DNA of 13,260 bases, from the NCBI GenBank assembly GCA_964548655.1, contig CAZJQT010000012.1, forward strand, positions 1-13,260, given 5' to 3'. The notes beneath the pieces were generated by a model, which saw only the letters and a list, made by a program, of their open reading frames with translations, was not told the origin of the DNA and ran no database searches. The translations under genes were made by a program, and so were the position numbers. Numbering within the stretch: position 1 is the first letter of the stretch; every line of letters begins with the position of its first letter. The stretch comes from CAZJQT01 sp964548655. Lineage in GTDB: Bacteria; Patescibacteriota; Saccharimonadia; Saccharimonadales; CAZJQT01. Shown in pieces: positions 1 to 6,314 of this stretch.

Positions 1-2
1 AA

Positions 3-848
3 GAAGCTCAAGAAAGTATAAAAGAAATTGGTCAGCGAACTGGTGAACTTCATCGCATTCGTAGAGATGCGGCATCTATGAATGAACAACAGAGAACCGA
101 ACTAGAGAATGAGCTAGAACAGCTTGCTGAGCGCCGGACTAGTCTTGAATACACAATAACGCTTACTCAATTATTGAGTATAAGCGGTGAAGAAATCGCC
201 GCTGGCCGCTTTATGAACGATAAAGGTAAGCTCATTAACAAGACCATACAAAGTGCATTTAAAGAAATTGCTGACCGTAGCCAAGAAGATGTATTAGATA
301 TGCTGACACCGATTGAAACCGAAGTAAATGCTGTCTATGAGACTACTGAAAAGCTCGGTGATGTATTTATAAGTGATGTGCATGACCTGGACACGACTAT
401 AGAAATTGGTGCTTATCCGGTAGGTTCATGCCAACACTATGAACAAGGTTCTCACAACACCGGCTTGTTCGGCTACACCGACCCTAATGTTAAGATTATG
501 GTGGCCAGTAACTCAAGCGGTGGTCTAGTAGCTCGCTCAATCATGCGCTTGGTTTCCGAACCAGGCGGTCAGCCTGCGCTATTGCTTGAGCGAGTCTATA
601 CTTCATACCCAAGTACGGAAATTGAATCTGGGATTATGGCCAATGCGGCTAAAAAAGCTGAAGAAATGGGAATAAAATTATATGTTTCGAAAGTTGCTCC
701 GGAAGCTGAACGCAGCAATGAAGCTGTGCAGTTGTCCCAAACTAGTATGCGTGCGCCAATGCTCTACACTGATATTGGCGGGGGAGTCATTGCCAAAGAA
801 GTCGGAAGAGTCAATTATGAATCGTACCAGTACCAGCTAAGCGTCTAG
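3..848 (+). CDS. Coiled-coil protein with unnamed conserved C-terminal domain (5' partial)
   Basis: The reading frame is open to the left edge, so the N-terminus is missing; an internal ATG at 78 is probably not the start, because the charged helical sequence continues upstream of it. The visible 281 residues begin with about 55 residues rich in Glu, Arg and Gln, likely a coiled coil, followed by a helical linker. Residues about 130-255 form a globular-looking domain with a GSCQH motif (about 141-145), then GLFGY, an N-x-KI strand, a VARS-x-MRLV helix and a LLLERVY strand. I recall proteins of Chlamydiae-like and CPR bacteria with the pattern P-x-SCQ...N-x-x-L-x-x-Y...VAR+++R...LERIY, but cannot name a family. 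No signal peptide or membrane segment is visible in this part. Function unknown. The stop is TAG; the next gene has its own promoter 22 nt downstream. Confidence 0.75.
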   Translation, partial: EAQESIKEIGQRTGELHRIRRDAASMNEQQRTELENELEQLAERRTSLEYTITLTQLLSISGEEIAAGRFMNDKGKLINKTIQSAFKEIADRSQEDVLDMLTPIETEVNAVYETTEKLGDVFISDVHDLDTTIEIGAYPVGSCQHYEQGSHNTGLFGYTDPNVKIMVASNSSGGLVARSIMRLVSEPGGQPALLLERVYTSYPSTEIESGIMANAAKKAEEMGIKLYVSKVAPEAERSNEAVQLSQTSMRAPMLYTDIGGGVIAKEVGRVNYESYQYQLSV

Positions 849-869
849 AATATATACAAGTAACTTAAA

Positions 870-898
870 TTGACATTTTATAAAGCTTATGCTAATAT
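870..898 (+). promoter_or_regulatory. Sigma-70-type promoter for the FHA gene
   Basis: A perfect -35 box TTGACA (870-875) is followed after exactly 17 bp by TAATAT (893-898). The -10 box ends 6 nt before the ATG at 905, so transcription should begin at about the A of the start codon. No Shine-Dalgarno sequence lies between, and the mRNA is predicted to be leaderless. This is the strongest promoter visible in the window. Confidence 0.8.
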
Positions 899-904
899 AT
901 AAAC

Positions 905-1504
905 ATGTCAGAATTACTAACACAAACAAACATAGAAAATCAATTAGACAGGCAGCATGCTGCACAAGTTTTTGAGGAATTCGCTAGTCAGCCCGGTGCT
1001 GAGCTTAGTGAGTTACAAAAAGGCATGGGTGTTGAGCTATACAATGCGGCTCCAATGGCTGTTGATGAAGGTAACGGACATAAAGCGTTAGGTATTTTAG
1101 AGATACCTAAAGATGAAAGTGATGACGGCTACTTTGTACTTGGCCATAGTGAAGCGAGCGGCTATTACCTAGCAAGCCATAAACACGATGTAAATCAGCT
1201 TGATAATGCGGCAGCTGGACACGATACAGTACTTAATAGGTTGCCTCTGCAGATTGGCAGTAAAGCAGGTGACAAAGTTATCTTAGGTAGAGATAAAATG
1301 ACAATGTTTAACAGTGATGGTAGTAGTGACGACGTAGAATTTGATCAATATCCTTTTATGAAAGGGATCAAAGATGAGTTTGGTGGCGCTACCTCTAGAC
1401 AACATTTACAATTCGAAATTACTAAAAATGGCGTTAAAGTAATTGATCTGTCAACACACGGCACACGAATAGTTAGCCAAAAAATTCAACGAGTAAAACA
1501 GTAA
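905..1504 (+). CDS. FHA-domain protein
   Basis: This 199-residue soluble protein carries a forkhead-associated domain in its C-terminal half. The hallmark residues are visible: LGR (127-129), SRQH (164-167) and D-L-S-T-H-G-T (181-187), matching the GR...SRxH...(S/T)xxGT phosphothreonine-binding signature. The spacing between GR and SRxH (about 35 residues) is larger than usual, because of an Asp/Ser-rich insert at about 136-158. The N-terminal ~110 residues are acidic and unrecognised, without membrane segments. FHA domains read out Ser/Thr kinase activity, but no kinase or phosphatase is encoded next to it, so the partner is unknown. The ATG at 905 fits the strong promoter ending 6 nt upstream. 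The stop lies 1 nt from the convergent rpmA stop codon. The gene looks more AT-rich than rpmA and the methylase beside it. Confidence 0.82.
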   Translation: MSELLTQTNIENQLDRQHAAQVFEEFASQPGAELSELQKGMGVELYNAAPMAVDEGNGHKALGILEIPKDESDDGYFVLGHSEASGYYLASHKHDVNQLDNAAAGHDTVLNRLPLQIGSKAGDKVILGRDKMTMFNSDGSSDDVEFDQYPFMKGIKDEFGGATSRQHLQFEITKNGVKVIDLSTHGTRIVSQKIQRVKQ

Positions 1505-1505
1505 G

Positions 1506-1778
1506 TTATTCGACCGAAACTTCGGTGCGCGGAGCGGATTTGCCGGTGAAAAGGCGGATTTTGCGGGTTTCAAACTTGACCACACCGTCTTTAGCTGCAT
1601 GGATAGTGTAGTTGCGGGCCAGGAAAGTACCTTTGCCAGCGCGCTTGTTTTGGCCAGCCTGACGGACGATAATTTGGCCGGTTTTGACCTTTTCGCCACC
1701 AAACAACTTAACACCTAGTCTTTGACCTGGTGAGTTCTTGTTATTTTTGCTGGTGCCGCCGGCTTTGACGTGTGACAT
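1506..1778 (-). CDS. rpmA: Ribosomal protein bL27
   Basis: This is 50S subunit protein L27, which lies near the peptidyl-transferase centre and reaches the tRNA acceptor ends with its N-terminal tail. The 90-residue product has the family signature: KAGGTSKN at the N-terminus, RLGVKLFGG, IIVRQ and an ARNYTIHAAKDG-V-F segment. It starts directly with MSHVKAGG, without the cleavable N-terminal extension found in Firmicutes L27. The start is fixed by homology and by a Shine-Dalgarno AGGAAG five nt upstream, which lies within the last codons of the methylase gene; only one base separates that stop from this ATG, so translation is probably coupled. The usual partner rplU (L21) is not adjacent here. 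The C-terminal tail (about residues 70-90) is basic and less conserved. Confidence 0.95.
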   Translation of the reverse strand: MSHVKAGGTSKNNKNSPGQRLGVKLFGGEKVKTGQIIVRQAGQNKRAGKGTFLARNYTIHAAKDGVVKFETRKIRLFTGKSAPRTEVSVE

Positions 1779-1779
1779 A

Positions 1780-2931
1780 TTACTTCCTGATTAATACTAC
1801 TAGCTCGCGGCCGACAATTTGCTCCGGTCTGTGATAAACCATCGCACTACTATCGGCGTGAGTAAATACCGCACGAGTATACCCCAGATCACCCAGATTA
1901 TCAAGCAGTTTAAGGTGGGCAAAGCCAGATTTAGTCTTCCAGGCCGGTACAGCAATACACAGACGAAAGCCTGGCTTAGTCTGCTGACTTAGGTTTTGTA
2001 GAAACTTTTTGATTATAGTGTCGACATCTTTCATGACTTCAGCCAAAACATCAGGACTTGGGAGGGCAGAAAAGGGCCGTCCCAGATAAGTTTCGGCCGC
2101 AACGCAGCCAAATATTTCCCATTTGGCAGTAGTAGCATCGGCTTGCTCAATGCGCCAGCTACTGCCGGCTTTTAACCATTCAAGATTAACTTTTGAATAT
2201 TCCACCATACGTGGCTCAAGATCAGTGCCATAGGCGCTGAAGCCCATTAGCAGTGCTTCTTGTAGGACAACTCCGGTACCGCAGAACGGGTCTAGAACCG
2301 TACTTTTCTCCGGTGGATTAGCTAAATTTATAATGATTTGGGCCAGTTTAGGAGGCAACATGCCAACCCGGGCGTCGCGTTTTGGCCTGGCTTGGTCACG
2401 GGCAGTGTAAGCATTTATATCTTGGACAGCTGTGGTTTGAGCCAAATAAGTTTGATTGCCATGTTTGATAAGTAGTAAATCCCAGCCAAGCACGGTGAAT
2501 AATTTGTTGTGCAAGACTTGAGCACTGGAAATCTCAGGTGTTTTATTGGGTATGATGCGCGCACTGTGGCCATTGGCTTGAGTAACTTTTTTAAGCTTCA
2601 GGGCGGTAATATTGATTTGCTTAACACCGACAGTCAAACCATAAACACTTAACCCAAGCAGCAGTTTTCCCTCAGGCAGGCAACAAACATGATCTGGGAA
2701 TTTGTCTATGAGGTACTTTTCTATGTCTTTCCAGTCGGTGGAATCAATAATTGTTAGCAGTTTGGCGATCTTGATACTGCCACCAAGACGGTTTATATCA
2801 ATGTCTTGTGACGGAATATCTAGAAGAGCAGCGTTACCAATTGGCTGGATTTTGTCTGCACCATACAAACTTTCAAGTTCAGCTAGTCCTAAAGCCGGCT
2901 GCCGTCCCAGAACCGCTATTGATTGTGTCAT
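1780..2931 (-). CDS. TRM11-like SAM-dependent RNA/DNA methylase
   Basis: The 383-residue product resembles the TRM11/UPF0020 methylases that modify guanosine in tRNA. The N-terminus (VLGRQPALGLAELESLYG) is typical of TRM11-type proteins, where it precedes a THUMP-like RNA-binding region. The C-terminal Rossmann domain has motif I LDPFCGTGVVLQEA at about residues 214-227 and an acidic motif II (GTDLEP) about ten residues later. The expected catalytic (N/D)PP(Y/F) motif IV is not seen; a segment reading ETYLGRP (about 281-287) stands in its place. The frame extends 26 codons upstream to 3009, but I chose the ATG at 2931 because conserved sequence begins there, a TATACT box lies 7 nt upstream, and the extension would overlap the divergent gene. 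It likely forms an operon with rpmA. The exact substrate (tRNA m2G10 or other) is inferred from family only. Confidence 0.8.
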   Translation of the reverse strand: MTQSIAVLGRQPALGLAELESLYGADKIQPIGNAALLDIPSQDIDINRLGGSIKIAKLLTIIDSTDWKDIEKYLIDKFPDHVCCLPEGKLLLGLSVYGLTVGVKQINITALKLKKVTQANGHSARIIPNKTPEISSAQVLHNKLFTVLGWDLLLIKHGNQTYLAQTTAVQDINAYTARDQARPKRDARVGMLPPKLAQIIINLANPPEKSTVLDPFCGTGVVLQEALLMGFSAYGTDLEPRMVEYSKVNLEWLKAGSSWRIEQADATTAKWEIFGCVAAETYLGRPFSALPSPDVLAEVMKDVDTIIKKFLQNLSQQTKPGFRLCIAVPAWKTKSGFAHLKLLDNLGDLGYTRAVFTHADSSAMVYHRPEQIVGRELVVLIRK

Positions 2932-2938
2932 GGGTTCA

Positions 2939-2944
2939 AGTATA
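2939..2944 (-). promoter_or_regulatory. -10 box of the TRM11-like methylase / rpmA transcript
   Basis: Reading the minus strand, TATACT (2944 down to 2939) ends 7 nt before the ATG at 2931. No good -35 box is visible 17 bp upstream. No Shine-Dalgarno sequence fits in the 7 nt, so a leaderless mRNA is predicted. Confidence 0.5.
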
Positions 2945-2948
2945 CCTG

Positions 2949-2954
2949 TATAAT
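2949..2954 (+). promoter_or_regulatory. -10 box of the UPF0104-family membrane protein gene
   Basis: A consensus TATAAT lies 9 nt before the ATG at 2964; a weak -35-like GTGTCA (2925-2930) sits 18 bp upstream, inside the start of the divergent methylase gene. The predicted start of transcription is 1-3 nt before the ATG, so the leader is almost absent. Confidence 0.55.
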
Positions 2955-2963
2955 GAGAAAAAT

Positions 2964-4019
2964 ATGACTGATACGCAGCGACAGCGCCGCTGGAAATCGG
3001 CGCTGACAATCATAACCTTTTCGGCATTGTTGATTCTGGCCTACGCTGTTCGTCACCAATTGGCCGATACCCTTGATAATCTTAGTAAAGTAAATGCCTG
3101 GTTCATAGTTCTGGTTTTACCTCTGGAGATATTCAACAATCTATCCCAAGCCAAGTTGTACCAAAATCTATTTAGGATATTTGGTGACCGTTTTAGGTTG
3201 AGGTCTATGTACCGACTGTCGCTGGAGCTAAACTTTGTCAATAATGTTTTTCCCAGCGGTGGCGTCAGCGGTTTTTCATACGTCAGCCTAAGGCTCAAAA
3301 ACGAACAAATTTCAACCGCCAAAGCCACACTGGTGTTGTTAATGAAATTCATATCACTATTTATCGCTTTCCAAGTCATGTTGTTTGTCGGCTTGGTGGC
3401 CTTGGCGATAGGTGGGCAGGCCAACGGCGTCACTATACTGGTAGCTGGTTCGTTGTTTACATTGTTGGTCGTAGCCACCGTTGGCCTAGCCTTTATAGTT
3501 GGCAGCGAAATACGTATCAACAGCTTTTTTGGCTTTGTCACCCAGGCGCTCAATTGGTTGATTCACATCTTTAGGCGCAGCCGACCAGAGACTTTCAATG
3601 TGGCCAGAGCCAAAACTACCTTCAATGAGCTACATGAGAATTACATGCACATTAGACGCAATCTCCAAGTACTCAAAAAACCGCTACTGTTTGCGCTTGG
3701 TGCCAACGTTACGGAAATGTCGACCATCTACGTTATTTATCTGGCCTTTGGGCACGTCGTCAACCCTGGGGCGGTTATCCTGGCTTACGCCGTCGCTAAT
3801 TTTGCCGGGCTAATCTCAGTCCTGCCAGGCGGCATAGGTGTTTATGAAGGTTTGATGACGGCCGTCCTGGCGGCAGGCGGTGTTCCGCCAGCTCTGAGCT
3901 TGCCGGTGACAGTTATGTACAGAGTAGTGACTATGTCTATTCAGTTGCCACCAGGCTACTACTTCTACCAAAAAGCCCTCCGTGCCAAGCCACTTCTTGC
4001 AAAAGAAATTAACCCTTAA
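2964..4019 (+). CDS. Lysylphosphatidylglycerol synthase TM / UPF0104 family integral membrane protein
   Basis: The 351-residue product is a polytopic membrane protein with hydrophobic segments at about residues 13-29, 45-62, 123-149, 155-180, 241-262, 268-290 and 293-337. The motifs PSGGVSG (about 97-103) and LPGGIGVYEG (287-296), followed by a Y-R-x-x-T helix, are characteristic of the LPG_synthase_TM/UPF0104 (YbhN/AglD-like) flippase-type domain. There is no C-terminal soluble aminoacyl-transferase domain as in MprF, so it is the membrane part alone and may move or flip lipids or lipid-linked sugars rather than aminoacylate them; that is inference. The frame is open upstream to 2808, but the ATG at 2964 follows a TATAAT box and gives a natural charged N-terminus (MTDTQRQRR). 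It is divergent from the methylase. Confidence 0.85.
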   Translation: MTDTQRQRRWKSALTIITFSALLILAYAVRHQLADTLDNLSKVNAWFIVLVLPLEIFNNLSQAKLYQNLFRIFGDRFRLRSMYRLSLELNFVNNVFPSGGVSGFSYVSLRLKNEQISTAKATLVLLMKFISLFIAFQVMLFVGLVALAIGGQANGVTILVAGSLFTLLVVATVGLAFIVGSEIRINSFFGFVTQALNWLIHIFRRSRPETFNVARAKTTFNELHENYMHIRRNLQVLKKPLLFALGANVTEMSTIYVIYLAFGHVVNPGAVILAYAVANFAGLISVLPGGIGVYEGLMTAVLAAGGVPPALSLPVTVMYRVVTMSIQLPPGYYFYQKALRAKPLLAKEINP

Positions 4020-4021
4020 GC

Positions 4022-4050
4022 TTGCAAACCTAAATGCAACAGAGGAAAAT
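4022..4050 (+). promoter_or_regulatory. Possible promoter for the 4074 gene
   Basis: TTGCAA (4022-4027) and GAAAAT (4045-4050) are separated by 17 bp, each matching four of six consensus bases. This would give a leader of roughly 17 nt containing the GGGAGA ribosome-binding site at 4065-4070. The boxes are imperfect. Confidence 0.3.
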
Positions 4051-4073
4051 GCAATTATTAACTTGGGAGATAT

Positions 4074-4502
4074 ATGAGACCTAACGATAGAGAAGTGGGT
4101 GTGATACTAGAGACGCATCATGAAAAAGAACGGGCCAAAGAAGCTGTCTCCTTTGTGTTTGACGATGGTTCAGATGGGTTACCCATAACCGTTGATTTAA
4201 TAGACAGGCTTAGATTTTCTCCTAGTGAATGTGACTTAAATCTGTCAGAGGCTAAGCTGGTTCAGTCAGGACTTGTAGAGATCATGGGAGAAGATTGTAG
4301 AAACTGGCTAGACAGTTTACAAGCACCAAAATTTTCATTTTTTGGAATATTTAGGTATATAAAAGAATCTCGCAATTGGGACAAAATGTCTAACGCAGCT
4401 GAAGTTAAGTATAAGAAGTCAGATGCATTATATGGCAAATTTGCCCATACTTTAATTGAGTCACGAGTAGCTTTTCTTGGTAAAGCTTCAAGCGATCGTT
4501 AG
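4074..4502 (+). CDS. Hypothetical protein, 142 aa
   Basis: I do not recognise this protein. It is 142 residues, soluble-looking, with an acidic N-terminal half (FDDGSDG at about 29-35) and a basic second half; residues 85-93 (PKFSFFGIF) are hydrophobic but too short to be a clear membrane segment. The ATG at 4074 is preceded by GGGAGA, with GGAG four nt from the start, one of the few Shine-Dalgarno sequences in the window. It lies between the UPF0104 gene (54 nt upstream) and xseA (27 nt downstream), and appears more AT-rich than both. The xseA start carries its own -10-like box, so co-transcription is not certain. No function can be assigned. Confidence 0.6.
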   Translation: MRPNDREVGVILETHHEKERAKEAVSFVFDDGSDGLPITVDLIDRLRFSPSECDLNLSEAKLVQSGLVEIMGEDCRNWLDSLQAPKFSFFGIFRYIKESRNWDKMSNAAEVKYKKSDALYGKFAHTLIESRVAFLGKASSDR

Positions 4503-4514
4503 TCCAGCAATAAG

Positions 4515-4523
4515 TGCTAAAGT
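4515..4523 (+). promoter_or_regulatory. Extended -10 box before xseA
   Basis: TGCTAAAGT (4515-4523) matches an extended -10 element (TGn plus TAAAGT) and ends 6 nt before the xseA ATG at 4530. No Shine-Dalgarno sequence lies in between, so a leaderless xseA transcript is possible. No clear -35 box is seen. Confidence 0.45.
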
Positions 4524-4529
4524 GTAGTC

Positions 4530-5639
4530 ATGGACGTAGTTCTTACTCCCAGTGATTTTGTGGCGGTTTTAAATCAAACATTAGAATTTGCTTATCCGAA
4601 CGTGGTGGTGCAAGGTGAGTTGGCAAACCTGAGAGTTAGCAAAAATAGATGGGTTTATTTCGACCTCAAGGACGACGACTCAAGCGTCAAATTTTTTGGT
4701 ACGGTCTATAACTTGCCCGGGCCCTTGGAAGACGGCATGTTGCTACAAGTTCGGGGCGCACCCAGGTTACATCAACTCTATGGCTTCAGTGTGAATGTCA
4801 TGACCATCCAGCCAGTCGGTGAAGGTAGCATCAAAAAAGCTGCTGCACTCTTAGAAGCCAAGCTTACTGCCGAGGGCTTGTTTGATGAGTCACGCAAACG
4901 TTTGATCCCATTTGCGCCTCAGCGAATTGGCTTGATTGCATCCAGCGAATCGGCGGCCTACCACGACTTTATCAAGATCATCGACCAGCGCTGGGCTGGT
5001 GTTAAAACCTTACTTCATAACGTTCAAGTTCAGGGTGAACCAGCGGTCATGGATATTGTGCAAGCCATTGAGTATATGAACCAATTGCCAGATCCGCCAG
5101 AGGTTTTGGTAATCACACGAGGCGGTGGTAGTGCCGATGATCTGGCAGCATTTAGCACCGAACAGGTCGTGCGGGCTGTGGCGGCCAGTCGCATTCCGAC
5201 TTTGGTAGCAATTGGTCATGAGGTTGATATCAGCCTAGCCGAGCTAGCAGCCGATAAACGGGCTAGTACACCCAGTAATGCTGCCGAGCTATTGGTGCCT
5301 GACAAAAAAGAAGTGCTGAGTAACCTCAAGCACCAGACAAGCGTTATGCGCGAGTTTTTATCCAGCAGCCTCAAAGAAGCTAAAAGTCTATTAACCGACC
5401 AGACTAGGCAGATGCAAGATGCTATAACCAACTCTTTTTTCCTAGCCGAACAAACACTGCTGCGCCAAAGTGATTTACTGGCAGTTCTAAATCCAGAAGC
5501 CGCCCTAAAGCGTGGCTACGCTGTCATAAGAAGCCACCAGGACATAGTTAGATCAATCAAAAGACTCAAAAAAGGCGATAATGTATCGATCCAATTCCAC
5601 GATGGTCGGGCCGACGCAACTATAAACAAGGTACAATAA
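4530..5639 (+). CDS. xseA: Exodeoxyribonuclease VII large subunit
   Basis: XseA is the catalytic subunit of exonuclease VII, which degrades single-stranded DNA from both ends to short oligonucleotides in repair. The 369-residue product has the N-terminal OB fold (about 1-95, with VVVQGELANLRVSKNRWVYF), then the catalytic domain with family hallmarks RIGLIAS (132-138), RGGGSADDL (197-205), and GHEVD (229-233) through KRASTPSNAAEL (243-254). A coiled-coil region follows (about 260-320), then the C-terminal NPEAALKRGYAVI segment (321-333). It is shorter than the E. coli enzyme (about 456 aa), mainly in the coiled-coil part. Start ATG 4530 fits the family N-terminus and the -10-like box. xseB follows after 4 nt, as in many bacteria, so both subunits are made together. 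Confidence 0.95.
   Translation: MDVVLTPSDFVAVLNQTLEFAYPNVVVQGELANLRVSKNRWVYFDLKDDDSSVKFFGTVYNLPGPLEDGMLLQVRGAPRLHQLYGFSVNVMTIQPVGEGSIKKAAALLEAKLTAEGLFDESRKRLIPFAPQRIGLIASSESAAYHDFIKIIDQRWAGVKTLLHNVQVQGEPAVMDIVQAIEYMNQLPDPPEVLVITRGGGSADDLAAFSTEQVVRAVAASRIPTLVAIGHEVDISLAELAADKRASTPSNAAELLVPDKKEVLSNLKHQTSVMREFLSSSLKEAKSLLTDQTRQMQDAITNSFFLAEQTLLRQSDLLAVLNPEAALKRGYAVIRSHQDIVRSIKRLKKGDNVSIQFHDGRADATINKVQ
5632..5637 (+). promoter_or_regulatory. Possible internal -10 box before xseB
   Basis: TACAAT overlaps the xseA stop and ends 6 nt before the xseB ATG. The spacing repeats that of other starts in the window, but there is no -35 box and xseB is expected to be co-transcribed with xseA, so this may be chance. 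Confidence 0.25.
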
Positions 5640-5643
5640 ACCT

Positions 5644-5829
5644 ATGACAACTAAAAAATCTTACCGAGAGTTGCAGGCTGAGTTAGATAAAGTTTTGGGT
5701 GACTTGCAGTCTAGCGAGCTAGATATCGATAAAGCCCTAGGCCTCTATAAACAGGGTCAAAAACGGATAGTAGAACTAGAGAAATACCTCAAAACCGCCA
5801 AGAACGAGATTGAGCAGCTTAAGAAATGA
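5644..5829 (+). CDS. xseB: Exodeoxyribonuclease VII small subunit
   Basis: XseB is the small accessory subunit of exonuclease VII; several copies bind the XseA coiled coil. The 61-residue product is of normal family length and has the two-helix pattern: SYRELQAELDKVLGDLQ, then the conserved ELDIDKALGLYKQGQKRI segment, then a charged C-terminal helix ending in a run of Lys. The ATG at 5644 lies 4 nt after the xseA stop. No convincing Shine-Dalgarno sequence is seen (AAGG at 5628-5631 is 12 nt away), so translation is probably coupled to xseA. The TGA stop overlaps the ATG of the following methyltransferase gene (ATGA), placing all three genes in one operon. Confidence 0.93.
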   Translation: MTTKKSYRELQAELDKVLGDLQSSELDIDKALGLYKQGQKRIVELEKYLKTAKNEIEQLKK

Positions 5830-6314
5830 TCTGGCTGTGGGCTATTGGTATTTTTGCAGTTCTGATTTTTAGTTTCGTTATCTTGTTTGGCGCACCTTTT
5901 TTACCAACCTTGAAAGCCCGCACCGCTGAAGCACTTGATTTGCTGGACCTCAAACCGGGACAGACCTTGCTAGAGCTTGGTAGTGGCGACGGACGGATAT
6001 TGCGAGCCGCCGCGGAACGGGGAATTAACGCCATTGGCTACGAGCTTAACCCGGTATTGGTGCTTTGGAGTAGGCTAAAAACCTGGAAATACCGCCAAAA
6101 TATAACTGTTCATTTGGCTAACTACTGGCGGGTTAAACTGCCTAAAACAGATGGGATCTATGTTTTTTTACTAAATCCCTACATGGAAAAGTTGAACAAC
6201 AAAATTGAACAAGAAATTAGCAAACCAGTCAAGCTTGTGAGCTTTGCTTTTGAGATCCCGGGCAAGAAACCAACCAAAACCAAAAACGGACTTTACCTAT
6301 ATCTATACCGATAA
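5826..6314 (+). CDS. Membrane-anchored FAM173-like SAM methyltransferase
   Basis: The 162-residue protein starts with a single hydrophobic helix (about residues 2-22), followed by a class I methyltransferase core. Motif I is LLELGSGDGRI (48-58), and GYELNP (71-76) contains the acidic residue that holds the SAM ribose. The order and wording (GSGDGRI...GYELNP-x-LV...SR...W) closely recall the eukaryotic FAM173 lysine methyltransferases (ATPSCKMT and ANTKMT) and their prokaryotic relatives, which also have a hydrophobic N-terminal segment; the eukaryotic enzymes methylate lysines of membrane proteins such as the ATP-synthase c subunit. The bacterial substrate is unknown; a membrane-protein lysine is an inference. 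The ATG at 5826 overlaps the xseB stop by four bases (ATGA). The TAA stop directly abuts the stop codon of the convergent NUDIX gene. Confidence 0.78.
   Translation: MIWLWAIGIFAVLIFSFVILFGAPFLPTLKARTAEALDLLDLKPGQTLLELGSGDGRILRAAAERGINAIGYELNPVLVLWSRLKTWKYRQNITVHLANYWRVKLPKTDGIYVFLLNPYMEKLNNKIEQEISKPVKLVSFAFEIPGKKPTKTKNGLYLYLYR

Noticed and set aside
1513..1526. Perfect inverted repeat ACCGAA-AC-TTCGGT
   Set aside because: It lies within the rpmA coding end, has a two-base loop and no T-run on either strand, so it is not a credible terminator.
1451..1714. Minus-strand frame of 87 codons overlapping rpmA
   Set aside because: It lies in another frame of the clearly recognised L27 gene and has no family pattern.
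3053..3553. Minus-strand frame of 166 codons within the UPF0104 gene
   Set aside because: It is the antisense shadow of a well-supported membrane protein gene; the composition follows from the hydrophobic codons opposite.
4020..4073. Possible terminator or small RNA between the UPF0104 gene and the 4074 gene
   Set aside because: No stable hairpin with T-run could be found; only a weak promoter and a ribosome-binding site are supported.
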